A stretch of DNA of 47,800 bases. Origin: Rubrivivax sp. Its GTDB lineage: Bacteria; Pseudomonadota; Gammaproteobacteria; Burkholderiales; Burkholderiaceae_C. The DNA is taken from contig JAEUPH010000029.1 of assembly GCA_016790395.1 (NCBI GenBank), positions 1 to 47,800 of the forward strand, written 5' to 3'. How positions within the stretch are numbered: the first letter of the stretch is position 1; each line of letters opens with the position of its first letter. A program made the position numbers and the translations under genes. The notes under the pieces were generated by a model, which searched no databases, was not told where the DNA came from, and was given only the letters and a program-made list of their open reading frames with translations. Shown here in pieces: positions 34,723-44,457 of the stretch.

Positions 34723-37137
34723 ATGCAATTCCCGGAATCCTGGCTGCGCGAGTTCTGCGACCCGCCGCTGTCCACGCAAGAACTGGCCTCACTGCTGACC
34801 ATGTCCGGCATGGAGGTGGAGGACTGCCACCCCGTGGCGCCGCCCTTCAGCGGCGTGGTCGTGGCGAAGATCCTGAGCGCCGAGCCGCATCCGCAAGCCG
34901 ACCGTCTTCGCGTGTGCAGCGTCGATGCGGGCGGCCCCGGGCCGCTGCAGATCGTCTGCGGCGCGCCCAATGCGCGCGCGGGCATTCGAGTGCCGCTGGC
35001 CACGGTGGGGGCCGAACTGCCCCCGGGCGACGACGGCAAGCCCTTCAAGATCGGCGTCGGCAAGCTGCGCGGCGTGGAGAGTCGCGGCATGCTGTGCTCG
35101 GCGCGCGAACTGAAGATCGCCGACGATCACGGTGGCTTGCTGGAACTGGCCGATGACGCGCCAGTGGGCGCGAACATCCGCGATTGGCTGAAGCTCGACG
35201 ATCACGTCTTCACGCTCAAGCTCACCCCCAACCTGGCGCACGGCCTCAGCGTCTACGGCGTCGCCCGCGAGGTCTCCGCGCTCACGGGCACGCCGCTGAA
35301 GACGCCGACCTTTCCGCCGGTGAAGCCCGTGCACGACGAGAAGCTGCCCGTCGAAGTGCAGGCCACGGACCTCTGCGGTCGCTTCTCCGGCCGCATCGTG
35401 CGTGGCGTGAACACGAAGGCGAAGACGCCGGCCTGGATGGTGGACCGCCTGGCCCGCTGCGGCCAGCGCAGCGTCACGGCGCTGGTGGACATCAGCAACT
35501 ACGTGATGTTCGAGTACAGCCGGCCCTCGCACATCTTCGATCTCGACAAGATCCACGAGAAGCTGGTCGTGCGCTGGGGCCAGCCTGGCGAATCCCTCAA
35601 GCTGCTGAACGGCAACACCATCGAGGTGGACGGCCAGGTGGGCGTCATTGCCGATGCGCAGGCCGTGGAATCGCTGGCCGGCATCATGGGCGGTGACGCC
35701 ACGGCCGTGAGCGACGACACGCGGAACATCTACATCGAGGCCGCCTTCTGGTGGCCCGATGCCGTGGCCGGGCGCTCGCGGCGCTACAACTTCAGCACCG
35801 ATGCCGGCCATCGCTTCGAGCGCGGCGTCGACCCGGCCGGGACGGTGGCGCACATCGAGCGCATCACCCAGCTGGTGCTCGAGGTCTGCGGCGGCGAACC
35901 CGGTCCGATGGACGACCAGGTGCTGAACCTGCCGAAGTCGATGCCCGTGGCCATGCGTGTCGATCGAGCCGCCCGCGTCATCGGCATGCCGGTGACGCAG
36001 GCGCAGTGTGCCGACGTTTTCCGTCGCCTGGGCCTGCCGTTCACCGAGGAAGAAGGCCGCCTGACCGTCATGCCACCGTCATGGCGCTTCGATCTCAAGC
36101 TCGAGGAAGACCTGATCGAGGAGGTCGCGCGCGTCGTCGGCTACGAGAAGCTGCCGGTGACGCCGCCGCGCGCGCCGGTGACGGCCTGCGTGCGCAAGGA
36201 GGGTCGCCGCAGCAGCCACCAGTTGAGGCGCCTGCTCGCCGCTCAGGGCTATCAGGAAACCATCTCCTTCAGCTTCGTGGAAGAGCGCTGGGAGCGAGAA
36301 CTGGCCGGCTGCGCTGCGCCGATTCGCGTGCTGAACCCGATTGCAGCGCCGCTGTCCGTGATGCGCACCAGCTTGCTGGGCGGTCTGGTCCAGGTGCTGC
36401 GCAACAACCTGTCGCGCAAAGTCTCTCGCGTCAGGGTGTTCGAACTGGGGAGGGTGTACCTGCGCGATGCAGCGTCACCTGACGGCCCCCTGGAAGTGGC
36501 GGGGCTGCGCCAGCCGGCACGCGTGGCAGGCCTGGTCTACGGCGCCGTCGACGAACTGCAGTGGGGTGCCAGGGAGCGGGCACCCGAGTTCTTCGACGTC
36601 AAGGGCGATGTGGAAGCCCTGCTCGCGCCGCGCCAGGCGACCTTCGCGCCGTGCCCGCATCCCGCCCTGCACCCGGGGCGCAGTGCCAGCATCTCGTTGG
36701 ACGGCCGCCTTATCGGGCACGTCGGCGAATTGCACCCGAAGTGGCGGCAGGCGTATGAGCTGCCCCATGCGCCCGTCCTGTTCGAACTGGATCTGGATGC
36801 CGTCCTCGACGTGACCGTGCCCGAGTTCCGGAGCCTGCCGCGGCAGCAACCGGCACTTCGAGACGTGGCCCTGGTGGTGCGCGACGACGTGCCTCATGAC
36901 GGGCTGATGGCGCAACTGCGGGCGGACGCCAGCGGCCTGGTGCGGGGTGCCACGCTCTTCGATGTCTTCAAGCCTGCAGCCCCCGTGGCAGGCCTGGCCG
37001 CCGGCGAGAGGAGCTTGGCGGTGAGGTTGGAGTTGCGGGACGACGACCAGACCCTTACCGACGAGCGCATCGAGGCCGCCGTGGACGCCGCCGTGGCGCG
37101 CGCAAGGGCCGCCTACGGCGCCCGCCTCCGTGCCTGA
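34723..37137 (+). CDS. pheT: Phenylalanyl-tRNA synthetase beta subunit
   Basis: An 804-residue subunit completing the alpha2-beta2 enzyme. In order: tRNA-binding OB domain (VVVAKILSAEPHPQADRLRVC, residues 40-150), B3/B4 editing domain (LVDISNYVMFEYSRPSHIFD), B5 (PVAMRVDRAARVIGMPVTQAQ), the catalytic-like core without class II active residues (QLRRLLAAQGYQETISFSFVE), and the ferredoxin-like anticodon-binding domain at the end (LPRQQPALRDVALVVRDDVP, LELRDDDQTLTDERIEAAVD). ATG 34723 gives the standard MQFPESWLREF start. It ends nine bases before ihfA. Confidence 0.96.
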   Translation: MQFPESWLREFCDPPLSTQELASLLTMSGMEVEDCHPVAPPFSGVVVAKILSAEPHPQADRLRVCSVDAGGPGPLQIVCGAPNARAGIRVPLATVGAELPPGDDGKPFKIGVGKLRGVESRGMLCSARELKIADDHGGLLELADDAPVGANIRDWLKLDDHVFTLKLTPNLAHGLSVYGVAREVSALTGTPLKTPTFPPVKPVHDEKLPVEVQATDLCGRFSGRIVRGVNTKAKTPAWMVDRLARCGQRSVTALVDISNYVMFEYSRPSHIFDLDKIHEKLVVRWGQPGESLKLLNGNTIEVDGQVGVIADAQAVESLAGIMGGDATAVSDDTRNIYIEAAFWWPDAVAGRSRRYNFSTDAGHRFERGVDPAGTVAHIERITQLVLEVCGGEPGPMDDQVLNLPKSMPVAMRVDRAARVIGMPVTQAQCADVFRRLGLPFTEEEGRLTVMPPSWRFDLKLEEDLIEEVARVVGYEKLPVTPPRAPVTACVRKEGRRSSHQLRRLLAAQGYQETISFSFVEERWERELAGCAAPIRVLNPIAAPLSVMRTSLLGGLVQVLRNNLSRKVSRVRVFELGRVYLRDAASPDGPLEVAGLRQPARVAGLVYGAVDELQWGARERAPEFFDVKGDVEALLAPRQATFAPCPHPALHPGRSASISLDGRLIGHVGELHPKWRQAYELPHAPVLFELDLDAVLDVTVPEFRSLPRQQPALRDVALVVRDDVPHDGLMAQLRADASGLVRGATLFDVFKPAAPVAGLAAGERSLAVRLELRDDDQTLTDERIEAAVDAAVARARAAYGARLRA

Positions 37138-37146
37138 AGGGAAGCC

Positions 37147-37521
37147 ATGAGCGACAACGACGATACGTCAGAGAAATCCGAGGACAAGGTGTTCCTGTCT
37201 TCGCTGGAAACGCCCACGCTGACCAAGGCCGAACTGGCGGAGTTGCTGTTCGACCGCCTGGGCCTGAACAAGCGCGAGTCCAAGGACATGGTCGAGGCCT
37301 TCTTCGAGATCGTGCATGGCACGCTCGTCGAGGGCCGCGACGTCAAGCTCTCGGGCTTCGGGAACTTCAACATCCGGCGCAAGGCGCCCCGTCCCGGTCG
37401 GAACCCTCGGACGGGCGAGTCCATCCCGATCAAGGCCAGGAATGTCGTGACCTTTCACGCCAGTCACAAGCTGAAATCCCTCGTGCAGGGCGACACGCCG
37501 GTCGAAGGAGACTTCGAGTAG
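37147..37521 (+). CDS. ihfA: Integration host factor alpha subunit
   Basis: A 124-residue nucleoid DNA-bending protein, forming a heterodimer with IhfB. The HU/IHF fold is complete: [20 protein letters not shown], the [27 protein letters not shown] body, and the DNA-intercalating arm [21 protein letters not shown] with its Pro. It has an acidic N-terminal extension of about 23 residues ([16 protein letters not shown]) and a short acidic C-terminal tail, longer than the E. coli protein (99). GGGAAG is 5-10 bases before ATG 37147. Position after pheT matches E. coli order. Confidence 0.95.
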   Translation: MSDNDDTSEKSEDKVFLSSLETPTLTKAELAELLFDRLGLNKRESKDMVEAFFEIVHGTLVEGRDVKLSGFGNFNIRRKAPRPGRNPRTGESIPIKARNVVTFHASHKLKSLVQGDTPVEGDFE

Positions 37522-37555
37522 AGTCTAGCTTTCCCCATCGATCCCATTGATTTCA

Positions 37556-37960
37556 ATGGAGAAAGCTCTTCCCGCCATCCCAGCCAAGCGCTACTTCACC
37601 ATCGGTGAGGTGAGCGAGCTGTGCGCGGTGAAGCCCTACGTGCTGCGCTACTGGGAACAGGAGTTCACGCAGCTCAAGCCGATGAAGCGCCGGGGCAACC
37701 GGCGCTACTACCAGCACCACGAGGTGCTGCTGATCCGGCGCATCCGGGACCTGCTCTACGACCAGGGCTTCACCATCAGCGGCGCCCGCAACAGGCTGGC
37801 CGACGTGGTCGTGGGGCACGAACCGGCTCAGGCGGCTGACGACGTGGTGCTCGTCGTTGCCACTCCGGATCAAGAGATCCCGGCAGAGGCGGAGCCGTCT
37901 TTGGCGCCCGCCCGGTTGCGCGAAGAACTGCTTTCGATCCGCGAGTTGCTGACAGCGTGA
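37556..37960 (+). CDS. MerR-family regulator following ihfA
   Basis: A 134-residue one-component regulator. The winged-helix DNA-binding domain is clear: KRYFTIGEVSELCAVKPYVLRYWEQEF, RRGNRRYYQHHEVLLIRRIRDLLYDQGFTISGARNRL. After a short helix, the C-terminal 55 residues are Ala/Glu/Val-rich with no Cys, so no metal or redox effector site is visible; the end (PARLREELLSIRELLTA) may be the dimer coil. I chose ATG 37556; TTG 37547 would add three residues. This protein commonly follows ihfA in beta- and gammaproteobacteria, and its target is not established. Confidence 0.88.
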   Translation: MEKALPAIPAKRYFTIGEVSELCAVKPYVLRYWEQEFTQLKPMKRRGNRRYYQHHEVLLIRRIRDLLYDQGFTISGARNRLADVVVGHEPAQAADDVVLVVATPDQEIPAEAEPSLAPARLREELLSIRELLTA

Positions 37961-37990
37961 TCGCGTGGCGGAAAGCCGCTCCGGGCAGGC

Positions 37991-37996
37991 TATAAT
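37991..37996 (+). promoter_or_regulatory. Consensus -10 box of tRNA-Pro
   Basis: TATAAT, 12 bases before the tRNA 5' end and the only perfect -10 hexamer I noticed in the window. No good -35 lies 16-18 bases upstream (sequence there is TGGCGGAA). Confidence 0.65.
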
Positions 37997-38008
37997 GCGA
38001 GGCTCAGT

Positions 38009-38085
38009 CGGGGTGTAGCGCAGCCTGGTAGCGCACTTGCATGGGGTGCAAGGGGTCGCGAGTTCGAATCCCGCCACCCCGACCA
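38009..38085 (+). tRNA. tRNA-Pro (anticodon GGG), CCA encoded
   Basis: A 77-base cloverleaf. Acceptor CGGGGTG (38009-38015) pairs with CACCCCG (38075-38081), followed by discriminator A and encoded CCA (38083-38085). The anticodon stem is CTTGC/GCAAG with loop ATGGGGT, giving anticodon GGG (reads CCC/CCU) and G37 as expected for tRNA-Pro. The T-arm GTTCGAATC is standard. I see no integrase gene or repeated tRNA 3' end nearby. Confidence 0.97.
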
Positions 38086-38096
38086 AAGTTGACCTG

Positions 38097-38125
38097 GGGC
38101 AGATCGTGAAAGCGGTCTGCCCTTT
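38097..38125 (+). terminator. Terminator after tRNA-Pro
   Basis: GGGCAGATC (38097-38105) pairs with GGTCTGCCC (38114-38122; one G-T pair) around an 8-base loop, followed by TTT. It lies 11 bases after the tRNA CCA. Confidence 0.7.
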
Positions 38126-38155
38126 CGTCATTCTGGGGCTGCAAACGCATCCATG

Positions 38156-38187
38156 AAAAACCCCGGCGCAGCGTCGCTGGGCCGGGG
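38156..38187 (-). terminator. Terminator of hppA (minus strand)
   Basis: On the minus strand CCCCGGC (38187-38181) and GCCGGGG (38167-38161) enclose an inner CAGC/GCTG stem, followed by TTTTT (38160-38156). It lies 39 bases past the hppA stop and is a strong intrinsic terminator. Confidence 0.85.
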
Positions 38188-38226
38188 TTCGGGCGGCCTC
38201 CAGCAGAGGCCACGCGGATGCTCAGA

Positions 38227-40428
38227 TCACTGAGACGCGGCGGACGCGGGCGCCGGGGAGACTGCCGCGGGTTGGGTGTCGGCCGCCGGCATCGGGGTCG
38301 GGGCAGCGGGCGCCATGGCGGCCGGCGCGGCGTGTGAAGCCGCGGGCGCGCTGGCCCCCGTCATCGGCAGTAGCGGCACGATCAAGAGCGCCACGATGTT
38401 GATGATCTTGATCAGCGGGTTCACGGCCGGGCCGGCGGTGTCCTTGTAGGGGTCGCCCACGGTGTCGCCCGTGACGGCCGACTTGTGCGCATCGCCGCCC
38501 TTCTTGTGCAGCACGCCGGAGGAGTCGGTGAAGCCTTCTTCGATCAGCTTCTTGGCGTTGTCCCAGGCGCCACCGCCCGTGCACATCGAAATGGCAACGA
38601 AAAGGCCGGTCACGATGGTGCCCATCAGCAGGCCGCCCAGCGCAGCCGGCCCCAGCAGCATGCCCACCAGGATGGGCACCACCACCGGCAGCAGCGACGG
38701 GACGATCATCTCCTTGATCGCCGCCGTGGTGAGCATGTCCACCGCCGCGCTGTAGTCGGGCTTCTTCTTGCCGGCCATGATCTCGCCGCCCTGGAACTGG
38801 CGGCGCACTTCCACCACCACCGATCCGGCAGCGCGGCCCACGGCTTCCATGGCCATGGCGCCGAAGAGGTAAGGAATCAGGCCGCCGATGAACAGGCCCA
38901 CGATCACCATGTGGTTCGACAGGTCGAAGGTGACGTGCATGCCTCGCGCTTCGAGCGCATGCGTGTAGTCAGCGAAGAGCACCAGAGCCGCCAGACCGGC
39001 GGAGCCGATCGCGTAGCCCTTGGTCACGGCCTTCGTGGTGTTCCCCACGGCATCCAGCGGGTCCGTCACGTCGCGCACGCTGTCGGGCAGCTCGGCCATC
39101 TCCGCGATGCCGCCACCGTTGTCGGTGATCGGGCCGTAGGCGTCCAGCGCGACGACGATGCCGGCCATGCTCAGCATGGAGGTGGCGGCGATGGCGATGC
39201 CGTAGAGACCGGCCAGCCAGTGGGCCACCACGATGGCGATGCAGACCATGATCACCGGCCAGGCGGTGGACTTCATGCTGACGCCCAGGCCGGCGATGAC
39301 GTTCGTGCCGTGCCCGGTGGTGGAGGCCTGGGCCACGTGCTGCACCGGGCCGTACTGCGTGCCGGTGTAGTACTCGGTGATCCACACCAGGCCGGCGGTG
39401 AGCAGCAGGCCGATGGCGCAGGTGCCGAAGAGCGCCATGGCCGACACCTTGCCGCCAGCGGCCAGATCCAGGCCGGCAGGGAACATGGCCACGGTGACCC
39501 CGTAGAAGGCCACCAGCGAGATCACGCCGGCGATGATGAGGCCCTTGTAGAGCGCAGGCATCACGTTCTTCATGCCGGGGCTGGCCTTGACGAAGCTGCA
39601 GCCGATGATCGAGGCGATGATCGAGACGCCGCCCAGCAACAGCGGATACACCGCCGCCGTCATCGAACCCGCGGCCGTGACCATCAGGGCGCCCAGCGCC
39701 ATGGTCGCGATCAGGGTCACCGCGTAGGTCTCGAACAGGTCGGCCGCCATGCCCGCGCAGTCACCGACGTTGTCACCCACGTTGTCGGCGATCACCGCCG
39801 GGTTGCGCGGATCGTCCTCGGGAATGCCGGCTTCGACCTTGCCCACGAGGTCGGCGCCGACGTCGGCGCCCTTGGTGAAGATGCCGCCACCCAGTCGGGC
39901 GAAGATGGAAATGAGGCTGGAGCCGAAAGCCAGGCCCAGCAGCGGCTTGAGGGCCGCGGAATCCGCCTTGCCGCCGCTCGTGAGCAGCATGAAGAAGAGG
40001 CCCACCCCCAGCAGCCCCAGGCCGACCACCAGCATGCCGGTGATGGCGCCACCCTTGAAGGCGACGTCGAGCGCCGGGCCGATGCCCTTGGTGGCCGCCT
40101 GCGTGGTGCGCACGTTGGCGCGCACGGAGACGTTCATGCCGATGAAGCCGCAGGCGCCCGACAGCACGGCGCCCAGCACGAAGCCGGCGGCGGTCATGCC
40201 GCCGAGGAACACGAAGATGAGGACGGCCAGGACCACGCCGACGATGGCGATGGTCTTGTACTGGCGCGCCAGGTAGGCCGCAGCGCCTTGCTGGATCGCG
40301 CCGGCAATCTCCTGCATGCGGGCGTTGCCGGGGTCCTGGCTCAGGATCCAGCTGCGCTGCACGAAACCGTACGCGACCGCCGCCAGCCCGCAGGCCAGCG
40401 CGACGTACAGCGCCATGGTGGTGCTCAT
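38227..40428 (-). CDS. hppA: Membrane proton-translocating pyrophosphatase, K+-independent type
   Basis: A 733-residue inner-membrane pump with about 16 helices that couples pyrophosphate hydrolysis to ion export. The substrate loops are intact: [20 protein letters not shown] with [20 protein letters not shown], and [19 protein letters not shown]; a third Asp-rich loop is in [21 protein letters not shown]. The residue that sets K+ dependence is Lys in [10 protein letters not shown], which marks the K+-independent H+-pumping class. The C-terminus has a roughly 45-residue Ala/Pro-rich tail (from [15 protein letters not shown]) absent from most homologues. AAGGAG lies nine bases before ATG 40428. 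It is divergent from the soluble pyrophosphatase gene. Confidence 0.95.
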   Translation of the reverse strand: MSTTMALYVALACGLAAVAYGFVQRSWILSQDPGNARMQEIAGAIQQGAAAYLARQYKTIAIVGVVLAVLIFVFLGGMTAAGFVLGAVLSGACGFIGMNVSVRANVRTTQAATKGIGPALDVAFKGGAITGMLVVGLGLLGVGLFFMLLTSGGKADSAALKPLLGLAFGSSLISIFARLGGGIFTKGADVGADLVGKVEAGIPEDDPRNPAVIADNVGDNVGDCAGMAADLFETYAVTLIATMALGALMVTAAGSMTAAVYPLLLGGVSIIASIIGCSFVKASPGMKNVMPALYKGLIIAGVISLVAFYGVTVAMFPAGLDLAAGGKVSAMALFGTCAIGLLLTAGLVWITEYYTGTQYGPVQHVAQASTTGHGTNVIAGLGVSMKSTAWPVIMVCIAIVVAHWLAGLYGIAIAATSMLSMAGIVVALDAYGPITDNGGGIAEMAELPDSVRDVTDPLDAVGNTTKAVTKGYAIGSAGLAALVLFADYTHALEARGMHVTFDLSNHMVIVGLFIGGLIPYLFGAMAMEAVGRAAGSVVVEVRRQFQGGEIMAGKKKPDYSAAVDMLTTAAIKEMIVPSLLPVVVPILVGMLLGPAALGGLLMGTIVTGLFVAISMCTGGGAWDNAKKLIEEGFTDSSGVLHKKGGDAHKSAVTGDTVGDPYKDTAGPAVNPLIKIINIVALLIVPLLPMTGASAPAASHAAPAAMAPAAPTPMPAADTQPAAVSPAPASAASQ

Positions 40429-40614
40429 GAAAACACTCCTTCCTCGATCTCGATTGAGTTCTGTTGGGGTCGCCGTGACTGCCTGTGGCGACCGACTGCC
40501 GGTGCTGATTCTGGCGCGCGCGATGCTACGGCATGGGTTGAACAGGGCAGCGTGGGGTTTGCCAGCGGTGTCAGCGCGGGCTGATCTGCGTCAGGGCAGG
40601 GCAAGTTCGTTCCC

Positions 40615-40620
40615 TAGAAT
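40615..40620 (+). promoter_or_regulatory. Candidate -10 box (TAGAAT) of ppa
   Basis: TAGAAT lies 42 bases before the ppa start in the 234-base divergent gap with hppA. The same TAGA-N-T form recurs before several other genes here. No convincing -35 was found. The rest of the gap shows no clear operator or hairpin. Confidence 0.4.
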
Positions 40621-40662
40621 CCGCCTGACACCTGACGTGAAACCGACAAGAGAACCCATCCC

Positions 40663-41202
40663 ATGAGCCTGCACAACGTGACCCCCGGCGCCCAGGCGCC
40701 CGACGAGTTCAACGTGATCATCGAGATCCCGATGAATGCGGACCCGATCAAGTACGAGGTCGACGAGGAGAGCGGCGCGCTGTTCGTCGACCGCTTCATG
40801 GCCACGTCCATGCACTACCCCTGCAACTACGGCTACATCCCGCAGACGCTGGCTGACGATGGCGACCCGGTCGACGTGCTGGTGATGACGCCGGTGCCCC
40901 TGATCCCCGGCGTGGTGGTGACCTGCCGGCCGTTGGGCATGCTGCGCATGAACGACGAGGCTGGCGGCGACAACAAGCTCATCGCCGTGCCCATCGACAA
41001 GATCCTCTCGATCTACTCGGGCTGGAAGAAGCCCGAGGACCTGAACCCGATGCGGCTGAAGACCATCCAGCACTTCTTCGAGCACTACAAGGATCTCGAA
41101 GAGGGCAAGTGGGTCAAGGTGCTGGGCTGGGAAGGCCCGGAAGCTGCGCGCCAGGAAGTCACCACCGGCATGGCCGCCTGGCAGAAGAAGCACGCCGGCT
41201 GA
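40663..41202 (+). CDS. ppa: Soluble inorganic pyrophosphatase (family I)
   Basis: A 179-residue cytoplasmic enzyme hydrolysing pyrophosphate from biosynthesis. Family I features are all present: [20 protein letters not shown] (Lys and Glu ligands), [25 protein letters not shown] with the catalytic Asp cluster, and the later [30 protein letters not shown] lies 10-15 bases before ATG 40663. Its neighbour hppA recovers the energy of pyrophosphate as an ion gradient, so the pair competes for the same substrate. Confidence 0.95.
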   Translation: MSLHNVTPGAQAPDEFNVIIEIPMNADPIKYEVDEESGALFVDRFMATSMHYPCNYGYIPQTLADDGDPVDVLVMTPVPLIPGVVVTCRPLGMLRMNDEAGGDNKLIAVPIDKILSIYSGWKKPEDLNPMRLKTIQHFFEHYKDLEEGKWVKVLGWEGPEAARQEVTTGMAAWQKKHAG

Positions 41203-42474
41203 TCAGCCGGCCTTGAACGGGCTGCGCTCGCGCAGCTCGTCGACGTACTCCGCCACGCCCTGGCCTTCGGCCGCGAGAAACTCGGCCACCGCGCCTGCGA
41301 ATCGTTCGTCGCGCAGCCAGTGCGCCGAGAAGGTGGTCACCGGCAGCAAGCCGCGCGCCATCTTGTGTTCACCCTGGGCGCCGCCCTCGAAGCGCTGGAT
41401 ACCGTTGGCCAGGCACCATGCCAGCGGCTGGTAGTAGCAGGCCTCGAAGTGCAGGCAGGGCAGGTGCTCGGTGCAGCCCCAGTAGCGGCCCCAGGCAGCG
41501 CGGCGCGGACGGTCCACCGCGATCAGCGACGCCGCGATCGGCACACCGGCACGACGCGCGACGAACATCGTCCAGTGTTCAGGCATGTGTTGCGCCATCG
41601 CGGCGAAGAACGCACGTGTCAGGTAGGGCGTGCTGTGATGGGCCTGGTAGTTGAGCGCGTAGCAGCGGTAGAAGAAGTCCCACAGCGTCTCGTCGATGGC
41701 CTCGGCCTCGTGCACGGCGAAGGTGATGCCCTGTTCGGCCACGCGCCGCCTCTCCTGCTGGATCTTCTTTCGTTTGTCGCGCTGCATGCGGGAGAGCAGA
41801 TCCACAAAGTCCACCACAGGCCGGGCCGGGTCCTGCTGCCAGTGGAATTGCACGCCCTCGCGGATCAGCCAGCCGGCCTGCGCAAAGGCCGCCCGGTCGG
41901 CTTCATCGCCGAACAGCAGGTGGGCGGAGGACACGCCGGCCTCGTGCGCCAGGTGGCCCAGGGCCCGCACGAGGCGCTGGCGCCAACCCGCGTCGCGCGC
42001 CAGCAGGCGCGAACCCGGCACGGGCGTGAAGGGCACAGCGCTCAACAGCTTGGGGTAGTAGCGCAGCCCGTGGCGCCGGTAGGCGTCAGCCCAGGCCCAG
42101 TCGAAGACGTACTCACCATACGAGTGGCTCTTCAGGTAGAGCGGCGTCGCCGCCAGCAGTTCGCCACCGGCCTGCAGCGTCAGAAACTCGGCGGCCCAGC
42201 CTGTCTCCGACACGGCGCTGGCGGATTGCTGCAGCGACGACAGGTAGGCGTGGCGCATGAACGGTGTCGGCTGCGCCTGTGCATCGAGCAGGGCATCCCA
42301 GGCCGCTGCGTCGATGCCGGACAGGTCCTTGTGGACCTCGATGTGATAATCCGCGTTGATGTCCTGCCCCTTCGGAACGTCCGCATGAAGGCGGCTCTCG
42401 TCCAGATCAATCCCACCGTCGGCGACCTCGCCGGCAATGCCCGTCTGCTGGCCGACGCGGCGCGCTCCGCTCAT
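41203..42474 (-). CDS. FemAB-like / DUF482 GNAT-superfamily protein
   Basis: Up to 423 residues of the PF04339-type family, thought to be GNAT-related peptidyltransferase-like proteins. Recognisable parts are PTPFMRHAYLSSLQQSASAV, LYLKSHSYGEYVFDWAWADA, MQRDKRKKIQQERRRVAEQG and GRYWGCTEHLPCLHFEACYY, then FEGGAQGEHKMARGLLPVTT, the strongest family signature. The start is uncertain: the only conventional start upstream of the conserved region is ATG 42474, giving a 90-base antisense overlap with nadE. Family sequence begins only around residue 43 (YHIEVHKDL); ATC at 42360 with AAGGGG six bases upstream could be used instead. It converges directly on ppa (adjacent stops). Confidence 0.82.
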   Translation of the reverse strand: MSGARRVGQQTGIAGEVADGGIDLDESRLHADVPKGQDINADYHIEVHKDLSGIDAAAWDALLDAQAQPTPFMRHAYLSSLQQSASAVSETGWAAEFLTLQAGGELLAATPLYLKSHSYGEYVFDWAWADAYRRHGLRYYPKLLSAVPFTPVPGSRLLARDAGWRQRLVRALGHLAHEAGVSSAHLLFGDEADRAAFAQAGWLIREGVQFHWQQDPARPVVDFVDLLSRMQRDKRKKIQQERRRVAEQGITFAVHEAEAIDETLWDFFYRCYALNYQAHHSTPYLTRAFFAAMAQHMPEHWTMFVARRAGVPIAASLIAVDRPRRAAWGRYWGCTEHLPCLHFEACYYQPLAWCLANGIQRFEGGAQGEHKMARGLLPVTTFSAHWLRDERFAGAVAEFLAAEGQGVAEYVDELRERSPFKAG

Positions 42475-44067
42475 GCCCAGGGCGCGACGCTGGTGGTCGC
42501 GCCCGAACTCGCGCTGACCGGCTATCCGCCCGAAGACCTCCTCCTGCGCCCCGCGTTCATGGCGGCCTGCGCGGAGACGCTATCGTCTTTGGCCGCCGAG
42601 CTGGCGGACCGCGACGGCCTGCACCTGGTCGTCGGCCACCCGCACCCGTTCGACGACTCGGGGGATGTTAGGTCGAAGTCCCTGGCCGTGCAGAGACGCT
42701 TCAACGCGGCCTCGGTGCTGGCAGGGGGGCGCATCGTGGGCACGTACTGCAAGCGCGAGTTGCCGAACTACCAGGTGTTCGACGAGCGGCGTTACTTTGC
42801 CTCCGGCCGGGATGCCGGGCTCGGCCCGCTGGTGGTGAACGTGTCGGGGCTGGCCGTGGGCCTGCTGATCTGCGAAGACGCCTGGTTCGACGAACCGGCC
42901 CGTGCGGCGGTGGAGGCCGGTGCGCAATTGCTGTGCGTGCTCAATGCATCGCCTTTCCATGTCGACAAGGCCGGCGAGCGCGAGCAACGCATGGCCGAGC
43001 GAGCTCGCGCGGTGCACCGACCCCTGCTCTATGCCCACCTCGTGGGCGGACAGGACGAGGTCGTTTTCGACGGCGCGTCGTTTGCTCTGGACGCGATGGG
43101 GCAGGTCACGGCCCGCGCGGCAGCCTTCGAGAGCCAGACGCTGATGCTGGAGATCAGCGAGGACGGCAGTCCGCGCGGCAGCATCGCCCCGGTTCCCGAA
43201 CCGGAGGCCCAGGTCTGGGCTGCGCTGGTCAGCGGGGTGCGGGACTATCTCGGCAAGAACGGCTTTCCCGGCGCCATCATCGGGCTGTCGGGCGGCATCG
43301 ACTCCGCCCTCGTGCTGGCCATCGCCGTCGACGCGCTTGGCGCCGACAAGGTTCGCGCCGTCATGATGCCTTCGCCCTACACGGCCGACATCTCCTGGCT
43401 CGATGCCCGCGACATGGCCGCACGCCTGGGTGTGCGCTATGACGAGATCGCCATCGAGCCCATGTTCGCCGCGTTTCGCGCCGCGTTGGCGTCGCAGTTC
43501 GCCGGCCTCCCGGAAGACACCACGGAGGAAAACCTGCAGGCCCGGATCCGCGGCACCTTGCTGATGGCGCTGTCGAACAAGACCGGAGCCATCGTGCTGA
43601 CCACGGGCAACAAGAGCGAGATGGCCACGGGATACTGCACGCTCTACGGTGACATGGCGGGCGGGTTCGCGGTGATCAAGGATGTGGCCAAGACGCTGGT
43701 CTACCGGCTGTCGGCCTGGAAGAACCGCCAGCCCGTGGTGCGTGCCGATGGCAGCGTCGGGCCGGTGATTCCGGAACGCATCATCACCCGGCCGCCTTCG
43801 GCTGAACTGCGGCCGGACCAGACCGACCAGGACAGCCTGCCTCCCTACGAAGTGCTGGATGCCATCCTCTCGATGTACATGGAGGAGGACCGGGGCATCG
43901 AAGAGATCGTCGCGGCGGGTTTCGGCCGCGCCGACGTCGAGCGCGTGACCCGGCTGATCAAGCTGAACGAGTACAAGCGGCGCCAGGCGCCGGTGGGCAT
44001 CCGCATCACCCACAGGGCTTTCGGGCGCGATTGGCGCTACCCCATCACCTCGAAGTTCCGTGCTTAA
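42385..44067 (+). CDS. nadE: Glutamine-dependent NAD+ synthetase
   Basis: A 560-residue enzyme that amidates nicotinic acid adenine dinucleotide using glutamine-derived ammonia. Residues 1 to about 260 are a nitrilase-type glutaminase with Glu (PELALTGYPPEDLLL), Lys (YCKRELPNYQVFDERRYF) and Cys (LICEDAWFDEPA). The synthetase domain has the PP-loop GLSGGIDSALVLAIAVDALG, TTGNKSEMATGYCTLYGDMAGG and the C-terminal RVTRLIKLNEYKRRQAPVGI. ATG 42385 starts MKAALVQINPTVGD, the family norm; the frame is open upstream, antisense to the FemAB-like gene. glnB lies 36 bases downstream, which fits reported PII control of NadE. Confidence 0.95.
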   Translation: MKAALVQINPTVGDLAGNARLLADAARSAHAQGATLVVAPELALTGYPPEDLLLRPAFMAACAETLSSLAAELADRDGLHLVVGHPHPFDDSGDVRSKSLAVQRRFNAASVLAGGRIVGTYCKRELPNYQVFDERRYFASGRDAGLGPLVVNVSGLAVGLLICEDAWFDEPARAAVEAGAQLLCVLNASPFHVDKAGEREQRMAERARAVHRPLLYAHLVGGQDEVVFDGASFALDAMGQVTARAAAFESQTLMLEISEDGSPRGSIAPVPEPEAQVWAALVSGVRDYLGKNGFPGAIIGLSGGIDSALVLAIAVDALGADKVRAVMMPSPYTADISWLDARDMAARLGVRYDEIAIEPMFAAFRAALASQFAGLPEDTTEENLQARIRGTLLMALSNKTGAIVLTTGNKSEMATGYCTLYGDMAGGFAVIKDVAKTLVYRLSAWKNRQPVVRADGSVGPVIPERIITRPPSAELRPDQTDQDSLPPYEVLDAILSMYMEEDRGIEEIVAAGFGRADVERVTRLIKLNEYKRRQAPVGIRITHRAFGRDWRYPITSKFRA

Positions 44068-44442
<375 letters not shown>

Positions 44443-44457
44443 ATCCGCCGCCGGCCC

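Noticed and set aside
38009-38085. tRNA-Pro as a mobile-element attachment site
   Set aside because: No integrase, no repeated tRNA 3' end, and the next genes are ordinary (hppA, ppa).
40429-40662. Small RNA or riboswitch in the hppA-ppa gap
   Set aside because: No stable hairpin or known motif; only a weak -10-like box was found.
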